Shown: positions 1-9,681 of the stretch, in pieces
Position numbering within the stretch: the first letter of the stretch is position 1
Layout of the letters: the number at the start of each line of letters is the position of its first letter
Assembly (NCBI RefSeq): GCF_023278565.1
Contig: NC_064672.1
Coordinates: 806,001 to 870,000, forward strand
Length of the DNA: 64,000 nucleotides
Reading direction: 5' to 3'
Origin: Colletotrichum lupini
Lineage: Eukaryota > Ascomycota > Sordariomycetes > Glomerellales > Glomerellaceae
Position numbers and translations under genes: made by a program
The notes under the pieces: generated by a model
Seen by the model: the letters and a program-made list of their open reading frames with translations, nothing else
Databases searched by the model: none
What the model was told of the DNA's origin: nothing

Positions 1-438
1 GGCATGTACCGCGAGGCCAGCAGTCACTCTTATACGACTGCCGGCCAAGTGTACAAAAAGGGACATTTGTACAGGCAGGCAGCAGGATACTATGCAGATC
101 GTGGACGCGAGGAGGCGCGCAGTTTCGCCAAGGCAAAGAGCGTCGCGGCCGATATACACGTTTCCAGCACTAGTTCAGGAAAGTCGATCGATCTCCACGG
201 CGTTGAAGTTGCGGACGGCGTCCGAATCGCTCGTGAGCGCGTTTGGGACTGGTGGAATGGCCTCGGCGAGTACCGAGCAAGAAAGGCGGCCGAAGGCTTC
301 ACAATCGTTACAGGCCGTGGCCTCCATAGTGCCGGAGGTGTGTCGCGACTGAGACAGGGCGTTATTGCCGCCCTCGTCAACGACGGATGGAAAGTATCGA
401 TCGAAACTGGGAGCTATCGTGTGACGGGTCGTCGTTGA
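1..438 (+). CDS. Smr-domain protein, C-terminal part (5' truncated)
   Basis: The reading frame is open from the left edge to a TGA at 436-438, so the gene starts outside the window. The first half of the visible 145 residues (YREASSHSYTTAGQVYKKGH...) is a helical DUF1771-type region with many Tyr, Lys and Ala. The second half is an Smr domain: it has the IDLHGVEV motif (DLHG) and, about 50 residues later, the VTGRGLHSAGG motif (GRGxHS). Smr domains are known as RNA/DNA endonuclease-like folds found in MutS2 and in no-go-decay factors; fungal DUF1771-Smr proteins are small cytosolic proteins, sometimes with a CUE domain upstream. That upstream part cannot be seen here. The family is clear; the nuclease substrate is not. 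An ATG at position 4 exists but is probably internal. Confidence 0.85.
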   Translation, partial: GMYREASSHSYTTAGQVYKKGHLYRQAAGYYADRGREEARSFAKAKSVAADIHVSSTSSGKSIDLHGVEVADGVRIARERVWDWWNGLGEYRARKAAEGFTIVTGRGLHSAGGVSRLRQGVIAALVNDGWKVSIETGSYRVTGRR

Positions 439-1890
439 TTCAGCTAGACTGACAGACGAGGTGGTGGTTGTTGTTGGAAGGAATGGCGCTTGCTTGCGTC
501 AACTTGGCAAGTCTGGGCCCGGCTTCGAGAGCCTCGGATGCTTCCGAGCAGGCACCAGCATTAAGCAACTGTCCTGAAACCTGCATAGCCGTCGCCCGGT
601 ACTGCTGTGTTCAAAGTCTGAATGGTGGAGCATCGGCTTGACTGACAGCATATCTTGGTTAGCATTGTCAATCGGGCGTTCGAGAGAGCGAATAATATTG
701 GACGAATTCTGGGCGAAGACGATATCCCTTTGGAAATTTCGACGTTGACAGGATAGAATTCTTGTTACATCCATGCTGAGACTACCTACTTGGTGCATGT
801 AGACAGTGTACAGCTCAACTACCTAGTAGAAGAATGTTTGATCATGAGGTGCTTCTTGACATGTCGATGTTCGACTTCAAGCAGTTGTGAGGTAATGCTA
901 AGACGGCTGCAATTCGACCGGTACAACAGTAGTATATTCCAAAATACTTCTATGAATACGAACCCATGGTCTGATGAGACTTGAATGAGGCTAATACAAT
1001 CCCTTTCGACGTTCCTCCAGCAAGCCACTAGCCTACGCGTACCTCAGCGTGCCCAGCACCCCCGAAGACGGGACTTTGGTAAGATTCGCGACGATCACCA
1101 CCGTAACCGTAACCACATCAAAGCCTAAACCAGACCCCAACGACACCAAAACAACTGATACATGTCAATCCTTCTCCAAAGAAAAAATCCGAATCGCGCC
1201 GCCGCTGGGCGTTTCTTTACACCCAGTTCGTCCGGCCGGCCAATTATAAGCTTCCCCTCGTGAGGCGGGGGTGGTTTGACGTTGGTGTGTCACTAGGTCA
1301 AAGTGGACCTCCAGGCACCCGAATTCCGGACAACGTCAGTGGATGAACGACTTGGAGATCCCGCATGGCGAAGCCGGGGCGTGCCTCCGCGGCTCTCGGG
1401 ACCCTTTGTTGCCATTGGTGAAGAGTGCGGAAGGGGGAGTGTCTGTTGGCTCGAGGGATGGGAGCCAAGCTGGGTGCGCGTGAGATTCCAAGGCGTACTC
1501 ACGTTGACGGGTGTCCATCCTACTATCTCTCTCGGATATGGGTCTGTCTGCATGCTCTGGTTCTGATTCTGGTCTCCTCTTCCCTTGAGTCCAATACTGA
1601 ACCCAAAGTATCTCTCTCACTTTTCACTACACACACACACACAAACGCACACAAACGCACACAAACACCGCATTGCTTACCTGCTGCCTCTTTCCATTCG
1701 TGAGATGGGGCACGACTCAGTCTCGTATATAATAGCCTCTCCCTCACCTCCCACCGTCGGATGAAACCTCTCGATGCCTGTCTACTCGGATAAGCAAGCA
1801 CTGTCCTACACAGACAACACATACCACTACCCACCCCACGATATAGTATACGACCTCCCCTCCACCAAGTTCCTAGGGTCCCTCAAAACA
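439..1890. other. Intergenic region, promoter of the next gene
   Basis: No convincing coding region. The left part is the 3' flank of the Smr gene. The right part is the upstream region of the four-pass membrane protein gene: it has a CA-rich simple repeat near 1628-1669 and a TATA-like TATATAAT at 1726-1733, about 160 bp before the chosen ATG at 1891. An in-frame ATG at 1774 lies only about 40 bp after the TATA-like site. Confidence 0.6.
1628..1669. repeat. CA-rich microsatellite with a 10-nt repeat unit
   Basis: A short (CA)n run followed by two tandem copies of ACAAACGCAC and a partial third. It lies in the promoter of the downstream membrane protein gene. Confidence 0.8.
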
Positions 1891-2752
1891 ATGGCCTCCT
1901 CCCCTCCGGAAAACAGACCGTTGAACCCCAACGTCGTCTTCCGCCCACTGACCCCTACGTCCCACCACTCATCCGCCTCATCCCACAACGGCGGCGGCTC
2001 GGGCACGTATTCACCCCTGGTATTCCTCAAATTCATCATCAACTCCGTCGCTCTCCTGCGCTTCATCGCCGTCGCCCTCAGCCTCACCCTCGTCATCCTC
2101 GAGTGGGACGGCCGGAGGCGGTACGAGAGCCTCTCCAAGGTCTTCATCTTCCTGGCTACCCTGCAGCTGCTATGGCTCACGTTCGCGCTCTTGGCGCAGG
2201 GCGGGCACAAGCGGAGTGACCGGAATAAGCCAGTCATCGTCGACCTCGGATGCGTCAAGTGTATCTTTGGCCGCCGTGGACGTCGCGGTGATGGCGGTGG
2301 TGATGACGACGAGGAGAGCCACGGTGGGATGCGTAGGTGGTTCGACGGTGATGATAAGAAGAAGAGGAGGGCTTTGGGCTGGCTCTATACTGCTCTCGAT
2401 ATCACGTTTGCGGCTGTTTCTTTCACGTCTGGTGTCATTGCTGCTGGTGAACCGTACTGCTGGCACTACGAGGACCACGTTGGCATTGCGGTCGTTGCCA
2501 TCATTGTTGGGTAAGTTTGTCTTCCAATGTTTGCCAGGCCTGTTTCTCTGGATTCGCCGCTGACAAGAAAATCACAGTGTGCTTGAGGCTGTCATTGCAA
2601 TCGCCCAGCAGTTCTCCATCTTGAGGCGTGCCAAGGTCCAGGTCTTGTGGGACGAGGACGACGAAGACGATCTCGGCTCGCACAAGTACCGAATCCGCCT
2701 TCCCCAGGCTCCGGAGCAGAGACATGCCCCCATGTCTGTCTCGGCCGAGTAA
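1891..2752 (+). CDS. Fungal four-transmembrane (MARVEL-like) protein
   Basis: Exons are 1891-2510 and 2578-2752; the 67-nt intron has a GTAAGT donor and an ACAG acceptor. The product is about 264 residues. The N-terminus is Ser/Pro/Asn-rich and probably cytosolic. Four hydrophobic segments follow: two around VFLKFIINSVALLRFIAVAL and FIFLATLQLLWLTFALLA, then, after a charged Gly/Asp/Lys-rich loop (GRRGRRGDGGGDDDEE), two more around LDITFAAVSFTSGVIAAG and VGIAVVAIIVGVLEAVIAI. This layout resembles fungal MARVEL-type membrane proteins, but no residue proves that. I chose ATG 1891 for its good context (AAACAATGGCC); an in-frame ATG at 1774 would add 39 residues. The gene converges on the PEX11 gene with 285 bp between stops. 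Function unknown. Confidence 0.75.
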
Positions 2753-3037
2753 GCCGTTTACTCCCTCGGAGAAAATCAACCCAAATTGAGAACGAGAAGC
2801 TCATCCACTTGGTGATTTACCACGACCTTTGGCGGAGCGCAAAGGAGAAGGATACGATAGACATGATGACACTATGGACGAAGACTGGCCTGGAGTTTGT
2901 ATGACGAGTGTGCTTTGAAATCTGGTTTGGCATCAGGCAGGACGTAATCCATGTCCATCTCTAAATCTATATAAATATAAATGCAGGGCCTCTAGAATAG
3001 GGACACTTCAATCATCGCATCCCATTTCAAGTCCCCA

Positions 3038-4189
3038 TTAGGAGCTCCTTCTCTGACTAACAGTCGCACCGCATCTATCCCAAATATCTCTACTGCTCAA
3101 GATGGTAGTGATGAACATGGCAATCCCAACAGTTCCCGGCTGAACGTTGACCCAGCCCAGAATCACGCCCGGAATAAGGCAATCCAACGAGTCGGAAAAG
3201 ATCTTGCGCCCAAGGCTCTTGACCTTGGCCGCGACCTCCCTCTGCCACCGCTTCCTATCCTCCCGTCGCTTCATGACAATAGCCCGGAGACGAGTACGTT
3301 CAGCCTCCCAATCAAGCTTCTCGTCCTCTCCTCCCTCATCGCCTTTCTTTTCGTCAGGGATAACAGCAGCAGCAGCAGCAGTTTCCTTCTCAGCACCTCC
3401 CTCAACGGCAGCCTTCTTCTCAACCGGCTTTTCCCCCGTGCCGTACCCATGCCCATGCTGCGGCACTGGCGCGTACGCAAAAGCCTTGAGCACCCTCGTC
3501 AAATTCGCAAAGACGCCCGCCGCCAACGCAAGAAGCCAAAACCGCTGCGCCTCGACGTTCAGCGCCCGCGTGCGCTCGGCGCCAAAGTAGGCGATCTGCG
3601 GGACGCCGAGGAGTTCCGGGAGGGTGAGGGACTCGAGGCCACCGTAGAGGCCGAGAAGGGTGAACTTGATGATGTCGAGCCAGGTCTCCAGACCCACGCC
3701 CTGGCTCTTCTTGGCTGGCGAAGATGGAGACGAGGAGATGGAGGTGAAAAGATTGTACGACGTGCCAAACGAGTTGAGGAACCAGAAGAAGCGGATGAAG
3801 CGGCGCGTGAGGTTGAGGTGGCCTCGTAGCGGGCCGAGGGCTTCGAGGAATGGTGGGTCTGCGTCTAGCAGGGCGAGGGCCACGAGGGATGGGTATGCTG
3901 AGAAGATTGCGGTGAGGGCTTGGAGGCCACGGAGGATGCGTTCGAGGCCGGCTTGAGTTTTGTGTGTCAGCTTCTCATGAGCATGATTGTGAGGGTGGGC
4001 GGTGAGCAGGGTGGTGGGGATGAGTGAGAGGCATCGTCATCTTAGATCGTGATTGATGCGAAATTGAGGCATCAAGATAGGCCGAACCCAACGTTTCAAA
4101 TATGCAGTGTATGAGAGTGCTCAGTCGAGGTAGTACTCACCACTGTCAGACCCAAAGGCGACAAACTGGTCAAAAGTGAAAGAAGTCAT
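3038..4189 (-). CDS. pex11: PEX11-family peroxisomal membrane protein
   Basis: Exons on the minus strand are 4189-4141 and 3951-3038, joined over a 189-nt intron (GTGAGT donor, CAAG acceptor), giving about 320 residues. The start MTSFTFDQFVAFGSDS joins in frame to AGLERILRGLQALTAIFS, the amphipathic N-terminal helix typical of PEX11 proteins that drives peroxisome elongation and division. The next region (LTRRFIRFFWFLNSFGTSYN) and the hydrophobic segments near FWLLALAAGVFANLTRVLKA and near the C-terminus match the family layout. A charged loop with His, Lys, Glu and Ala runs lies between them. The later exon-2 acceptors CATGAG and GAGAAG do not keep frame, which supports the chosen junction. 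It is probably one of the PEX11C/GIM5-like paralogues rather than canonical PEX11A; that choice is uncertain. Confidence 0.85.
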
Positions 4190-4831
4190 CTCGGCGAAAC
4201 TTTCTCCGCTAAAGGACAGATAAACAAGAAAGCAAAACAAAACCTAAGTGCGTTCTACTAAAAAATCCCAGTAAGAATACTCGAGGAACAGACGGAGCAC
4301 AATCTCCAACCGGCCGAGGGAGTTGTCGTGGGTAGACGGGGGGCGGTCAAAGAAATCGGAGACGGTAGTTTACAGAAACCCCCGCCCGCCGTTCTTCGGA
4401 GGAGTCTCTTTGGCCGGTGGTGCAGCCAGCCGAGTCCCGAGCTGTCCGGATGTGTGGGCCGAGTGGAAGATCCCTGGCATGCTTGCGGCTTTGCATGAAG
4501 AGATGAGAAATACAGTGGCCTTATTGGACAGATTTCTAGAGGCTTAACGCCGATAGAGTGGCTTGAAGAATTGACGTGTATGATTCATAGACTCTCATAC
4601 ATGATTCAACTACCCATGGGTCCGGTTCAGTTTGTCGATTGATTGTTAAGGTTTTCTGCCGACATCTCATTTCTCCAATTAAGGTCATCGCAATAGCATG
4701 GGCAACAGTGTGTACAAGTTGAATAGTCGTGAACAAATGAACTCCAGCGCATTTAGGGCTCTGCTAATGTACTACTAATATATACAAGCCCTCGGGCGCC
4801 GGTCTACAAGCATGCAAAAAATTTCAGCCTT
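4190..4831. other. Intergenic region between PEX11 and nuo-51
   Basis: Upstream flank of the PEX11 gene and 3' flank of the complex I gene, both on the minus strand. Only short chance frames; no other feature recognised. Confidence 0.6.
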
Positions 4832-6413
4832 TTACTGTCCCGGTGAAACCAGCTTGCCCTGAGCCCGGGCAGTCGGCTCCCAACCACCACCCAGAGCGTT
4901 AGCACCGCCGTTCAGCGCGGCGTACTCCTCCATTCTCTTCTCAAGCTCGGGGCGGAAATGTCTAATAAGACCCTGGAGGGGCCAGGCGAAAGCCTCGCCA
5001 AGAGCTAGATAGGAGTTATTAGCAATGGGAATCATTGACGTCATGAACGAAGATACATACCGCAAATAGTGTGACCCTCAACTTGCTTGGTGAGCTCCTG
5101 AAGCATGTCGATCTCGCGTGGCCGGCCCTGGCCCTTCTCGAAACGCTTCATGATCTGGTCGGTCCACTTGCTACCCTCTCTGCAGGGCGTGCATTGACCG
5201 CAGGACTCGTGGGCGTAGAAGTGGGAGAGACGGCTAATGGCGCGGACAACGTCGGTGCTCTTGTCCATGACAATGACGGCGGCAGTACCGAGACCGGACT
5301 GGCTGTCCTTGAGACCGTCAAAGTCCATAAGCTGGTTGTCGCAGATGCTCTTGGGAAGAATAGGGGTGGAAGAGCCACCGGGAATGACGGCCAAAAGGTT
5401 GTCCCAGCCACCACGGACACCGCCGCAGTGCTTGTCGATAAGCTCGCGCAGGGGTATCGACATCTCCTCCTCGACGGTGACGGGGTTGTTGACGTGACCG
5501 GAAATGCAGAAGAGCTTGGTGCCCTGGTTACGCTCACGGCCAAAGCCGGCGAACCAGTTGCCACCACGTCTGCAGATGGTGGGGGCGACAGCGATAGTCT
5601 CGACGTTGGCGACGGTGGAAGGGCATCCGAAAAGACCGACAGCAGCGGGGAAAGGGGGCTTGAGACGGGGCTTTCCGGGCTTTCCCTCGAGGGACTCGAT
5701 GAGGGAGGTCTCCTCACCGCAGACGTAGGCACCGGCACCACGGTGGATGAAGACGTCGAAGTCGTATCCAGAGTTGCAGGCGTTCTTGCCAATCAATCCA
5801 TCCTTGTATGCCTCGTTGATGGCGTTCTGGAGAACGGCAGCTTCGTGGACGAACTCGCCGCGGATGTAAATGTAGGCGGCGGTGGCGTTCATCGCTCTGC
5901 CGGCGACGAGGCAGCCCTCGATAAGCTTGTGGGGATCCTTTCGCATAATCTCGCGGTCCTTGCAGGTTCCGGGCTCGCCCTCATCGGCGTTGACGACCAA
6001 ATATCTCGGCTTGTCGTCCTTGTCCCAGTCCTTGAAGTTCATGAATGACTGCGCGATTGCCGTTACGTTAGCCCGTTGTTCCGCCCCTTCACTTGATTGC
6101 CGCGGCAATAGTCCAGCAAAATCGCAAGGTGGCAACCTACCCATTTCAATCCTGAAGGGAAACCGGCACCTCCACGTCCACGGAGACCAGAGGCCTTGAC
6201 CTCGCTGATGATCCAGTCGTGTCCCTTGAGAATGATCTCCTTCGTCTTGTGCCAATCGCCCAACTTCTTCGCGGAAGCCAGCGTCGGGGGCAACCGGCCG
6301 TAAAGATTCTGGAAAATACGGTCCTGATCCTTGAGTCCGCCGTAGGTTCGTACTGTCGCAAAGTTTCGCGCAGCCTGAGCGGCCTGCGCGGGCAACCGCC
6401 GTGGAGTGGCCAT
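4832..6413 (-). CDS. nuo-51: NADH:ubiquinone oxidoreductase 51-kDa subunit (complex I, FMN site)
   Basis: Exons on the minus strand are 6413-6141, 6048-5061 and 5004-4832 (introns of 92 and 56 nt), giving 477 residues. This subunit oxidises NADH in the matrix arm of respiratory complex I; it binds FMN and the N3 4Fe-4S cluster. The Arg/Ala/Gln-rich N-terminus ([20 protein letters not shown]) is a mitochondrial presequence. FMN/NADH-binding motifs are visible: [11 protein letters not shown] near residue 77, [14 protein letters not shown] near 111 and [18 protein letters not shown] near 202. The iron-sulfur ligands are SCGQCTPC (Cys374, 377, 380) and HTIC (Cys420); the second intron falls right after Cys420. 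All key residues are present and the length is normal. The gene lies head-to-head with the dynactin p27 gene. Confidence 0.97.
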
Positions 6414-6796
6414 CGTGGGCGTTGGGGGGGTATTTGGTGGTGGATGGAGGTTGTCGATCGGAGGAATTCGTGGTCGTGGAACACAGCTCAATTGCACCAA
6501 ATCGATGATGCTTATTTCCAACTGGCGTTGATTGGCCAATGCGGGTCATTTAGTCAGCGAAACGGTCACGTGGGAGCGCGGATGCATTAACCGGGGTTAT
6601 GCGCTGGGGCCGCTCCAGAGAATCGACGTCGGACTCTACTGCCCCACGGCGAGCTATCCCATCACTAACACCGTTGCGCGCCGCATCTCGGGCTCCTATT
6701 CGAGCCTGGAATCGTTACAGGCGTCACCGATAATGCACCTTACATCATTCGGCTAGGATTTGCATTGGGTCGGAGCAATCCAGGACACGTACCACA
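6414..6796. promoter_or_regulatory. Bidirectional promoter between nuo-51 and dynactin p27
   Basis: A 383-bp spacer separates two divergent start codons (6413 minus, 6797 plus) and must carry both promoters. It is moderately GC-rich; I see no clear TATA box for either direction. Confidence 0.7.
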
Positions 6797-7431
6797 ATGT
6801 CGTCTAACAAGCGGCATTCTATGCTGCCCGCCGTCTCCAATCAAGGCCCACGACCTCCCGTTAGCTTCTCGTCATCTCTTACCGTGGCCGACAGCGCCAT
6901 TCTCGTCGGAACACACTCAATCACGATTCAGTCGGAAAGCGTATTGCACCCACGATCGAAGCTGGAGACCACGAACGGCAGCATCCTCATCGGTCGGAGG
7001 TGCATCATCCACGAGCGGGCTCATATCGGCAAAGTTGGTAACGACGACGCCAGCGGAGGCATCTCGCTCGGAGACTACGTGACGGTAGAGGTTGGCGCCA
7101 CCATTGAATCCGGAGGCACAGATATTGGAACAGATACGGTAGTTGGGGTCCGATCTCGGATCGGACATGGCGCTGTCATTGGCAAGGTTGGTGCCATCTT
7201 TCCATCAGACCAGCTGGGATGGCCAACTAACTGCTGCAGAACTGCACAATCTCGCCTTTGACTGTCATCAAGCCTGGCGAAAAGGTCCCGGATTTCACAG
7301 TGGTCTACTCGAATGGGCAGAGACGGACGGATAGGCGAGGAGTCGCAGATTTGAGACATAAGGCGCAGGCGCGCCAGATTGATGTGCTTAGAAGATTGAT
7401 ACCCAATAAGGCCGAGAAATGGCTGAGTTAA
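6797..7431 (+). CDS. Dynactin subunit 6 (p27), left-handed beta-helix protein
   Basis: Exons are 6797-7186 and 7240-7431 with a 53-nt intron (GTTGGT donor, CTAAC branch, GCAG acceptor), giving 193 residues. The protein shows hexapeptide-repeat (left-handed beta-helix) character: ADSAILVGTHSITIQSES, INGSILIGRR-like turns, HERAHIGKV, ISLGDYVTVEVGATIESG, DTVVGVRSRIGHGAVIGK, then NCTISPLTVIKPGEKVPDF. Length and repeat order fit dynactin p27, part of the pointed-end complex that links dynein to membranes. The C-terminal helix (RHKAQARQIDVLRRLIPNK) also fits. Splicing is needed because the unspliced frame diverges from the family after GAVIGK. Gamma-carbonic-anhydrase-like proteins share the fold, but the metal-binding His triad pattern is not evident. 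Confidence 0.85.
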
Positions 7432-8550
7432 GAATGGAATAGAAATGATACCCCATGATTCAGCTTGACTGAAGTATTGATAAGTTATGCAAATGATGAC
7501 GTTCCCCCGGGTGGTAAACATATTCAAAATCCGTGGGAATAAAGGATTCACGACGAAAGCTTGCCAGGTATATGTACGAAGACCATCGGAAAAGTCACCG
7601 CCCGCAGTAGCCGAGCGGTATACAATTGGTAGAAATAGATGCCAACGAGCGCTTTCATAGACACTCGAACCTCGCCAGTTCGAGTGTTGAACTTTTGCCT
7701 TTTTTCTTTTGTGTCTTTCCTCTAGAATAGCCACCTCTCTTCCTCTGCTAATGAACGCAACAAAATGAATGTGGATTGATCATTTTGACCAGAACCATGA
7801 GATTGGCTACCTTGAATCTCTCCATAAATACGGAAGCATTGTCCGGATATGTTACACATGGTAGCTACAAAGCTAAAGAAGAAAAAGAAAAAATGACAAG
7901 AGTAGACCGATCGAGGTCTATTCGGGGCCTCTACATCTCAGAAGCCCCTCGAATACGCGGCCAATTTCTTGTCGATATCTAGAGATGATTCACTCCTCGT
8001 AAAGACTGGAAAGATTAGCCTAGTGGCAGGAATGAGATGGAGAGGAGCCGCACGACAATCCTTGCCAGACAACAACATCGCCATGGAGGATCAAGCTGCC
8101 CTCCCGTAACTACCTTACATCTGTCAACTTCTAATTCAGCCAGTCCGGTCTTGGCATTACTTTTTATGCCAGCTTGAAGGGCTAAGGGAAGCCATAGCGT
8201 GGGGGTGCCAGGGGGTGTTCCTGGTTTCTACTATCTGATACAGAGCTTTACAGCTTGTAAGAAAATGGTTTAACCTGGCCTTGCTCATTCAAGACTATCA
8301 TGTAGTTACCGACAGAATGCACGCACACGGGCTAGAATGAACTCGCGACGTTCAGAGCTGCTTCTCATTCATAGGTCTCCAGCATCGCTGAAACCACATA
8401 TACATAAAACAGTAGTAAAGTAAGGGCGAAATGATACTTGCCCTAGCATCAGCTAGTTGCGATAGCCATCGCCCTGTTCATCCTTCGCACCAAGGGGAGT
8501 CCTTTGATGAAAGCCTCCTATAGTATCTTCGATGCTATCCGATGGAGGGG
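7432..8550. other. Intergenic region
   Basis: No supported protein gene. It includes the 3' flank of dynactin p27 and a Pol III-like motif arrangement at 7608-7712, listed separately. The rest is AT-richer and stop-rich. Confidence 0.55.
7608..7712 (+). ncRNA. Possible Pol III-transcribed element (not a foldable tRNA)
   Basis: An A-box-like TAGCCGAGCGG lies at 7608-7618. About 60 nt later there is a B-box-like GTTCGAGTG at 7678-7686, and a T-rich run follows at about 7700-7712. The B-box is one arm of a perfect 10-bp hairpin (7661-7670 with 7678-7687, 7-nt loop). The flanks do not pair as a tRNA acceptor stem, so this is not an intact tRNA. It could be a decayed tRNA, another Pol III RNA, or chance. 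Confidence 0.2.
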
Positions 8551-9681
8551 CTAGCGTTCAAAAGATTCAAAGAAAGCCACAAGGCGGTCGATGTCCTTTT
8601 GACTGTCCCGCTTGTTCATTTCCTCAATTCCGTGAGTCCAACTCTCAGGCGGCAGACAAACTTGAGGACGGCGAGAGGAGTCGCCGTTGGTCGAGATGGT
8701 CGTGTCATAACATGGAATATGTTCTAAACGAAGAAAGCAAACAATTTCAAACAAGCTACCACGGTAGCGGTCAGTGACGTCGCCCTTGAGGAAGTAGACA
8801 TGAATAAACCTGGCGATCAAGTGCAATACTGCAGGATGCGCTATGATCGCTGCTCTCCCGAAATTTAGAGCTTTAACGGAAAGGCAGCCTACGGATCCGT
8901 TTTCGAAGTCCGGTGCGGGAAAGATCAGCGGACCACTGAAGGCATCGGCTTGTCCCTGAGGACTCAAACTTGACCTCAAGACTTTTACGGCGTCCGGGAA
9001 GAGGCGGAAAGCTTGACAGACGGCGGACAGGGCTTGGTTACCGTCGATGGTCCCTCTAGAGTACCTGAAGATATTGGTGTAGATGTCGCTAAAAAGTTGA
9101 ACAGCATCAGTGGCATTATTCTCGTTGATGGTGGTTTGGCAGGTTTCCTAAGCGTTCGAGTCAAAACCAGGGGGCCGGTCGTCGACTGCTGAATCGACAG
9201 TCTCTAAATCGAGTTCCTCTCCCAATCCGACCACGTGTGCCGTCCACGGTTCTGCAGGCACAGCCCGATCCCCTAAACAGAACAGAGTCCGCGATTTGGC
9301 GTACTCAGGCTGAGGGTTGCGTGCAAAGACCTCGTAGGCCTTGTTGAAGTCGACACGCTGGAAGAATTGCCCGTAATAGAAGATGGTATGTCCAAGATCA
9401 TTTCTGATGGGATCCCAGTAGCCAGTTTTGGAGGCCCGTTGGCGGAAGTTGACGACCGCGACCGGATTATTCTCGCGCCAGGTCTTGAACATTTGACCTT
9501 GGGCCGCTTCTTCTCGAATGAAGACTTCTTCTCCACCCCAGAGGCATATGATGCGAAAATATCCAGGGAAACCGAGGCACCCCTTGCTCAGGCTTTCAGT
9601 ACAACTTCTGTAGATTTTGTCGGAACGCAGGTCTTCGTGGGTGGGTTGAGGTACCAAGTACCAACAGTTGTCGTCGGGCAT
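8551..9681 (-). pseudogene. Unknown protein, open frame interrupted by one in-frame TAG
   Basis: From ATG 9681 (MPDDNCWYLVPQPTHED...) one minus-strand frame runs to a stop at 8551, broken only by a TAG at 9150-9148. About 177 residues precede the TAG and 198 follow it in the same frame (ETCQTTINENNATDAVQLF...). Both halves look like ordinary globular protein with normal composition. I recognise no family. Three readings are possible: a recent nonsense mutation; two exons joined by a 51-nt in-frame intron that ends at the TAG itself (acceptor CGCTTAG, weak donor GTCGAT after a Thr codon); or stop readthrough. No strong donor is present, so the intron reading is uncertain. There are no transposon or transport signs nearby. 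Confidence 0.45.

Noticed and set aside
1293..1834. Overlapping frames on both strands before the membrane protein gene
   Set aside because: They span the CA repeat and TATA-like promoter region and have no protein features.
3952..3980. Alternative PEX11 exon-2 acceptors at CATGAG or GAGAAG
   Set aside because: They put the downstream PEX11 helix out of frame with the first exon; the CAAG acceptor restores AGLER in frame.
5071..6048. A 325-codon frame antisense to nuo-51
   Set aside because: A product of high GC at wobble positions; composition (Gly, Val, Leu, Asp) is that of a mirror frame and complex I motifs are on the other strand.
7601..7700. tRNA gene
   Set aside because: A- and B-box-like motifs exist, but neither the acceptor stem nor the T stem pairs in tRNA geometry on either strand.
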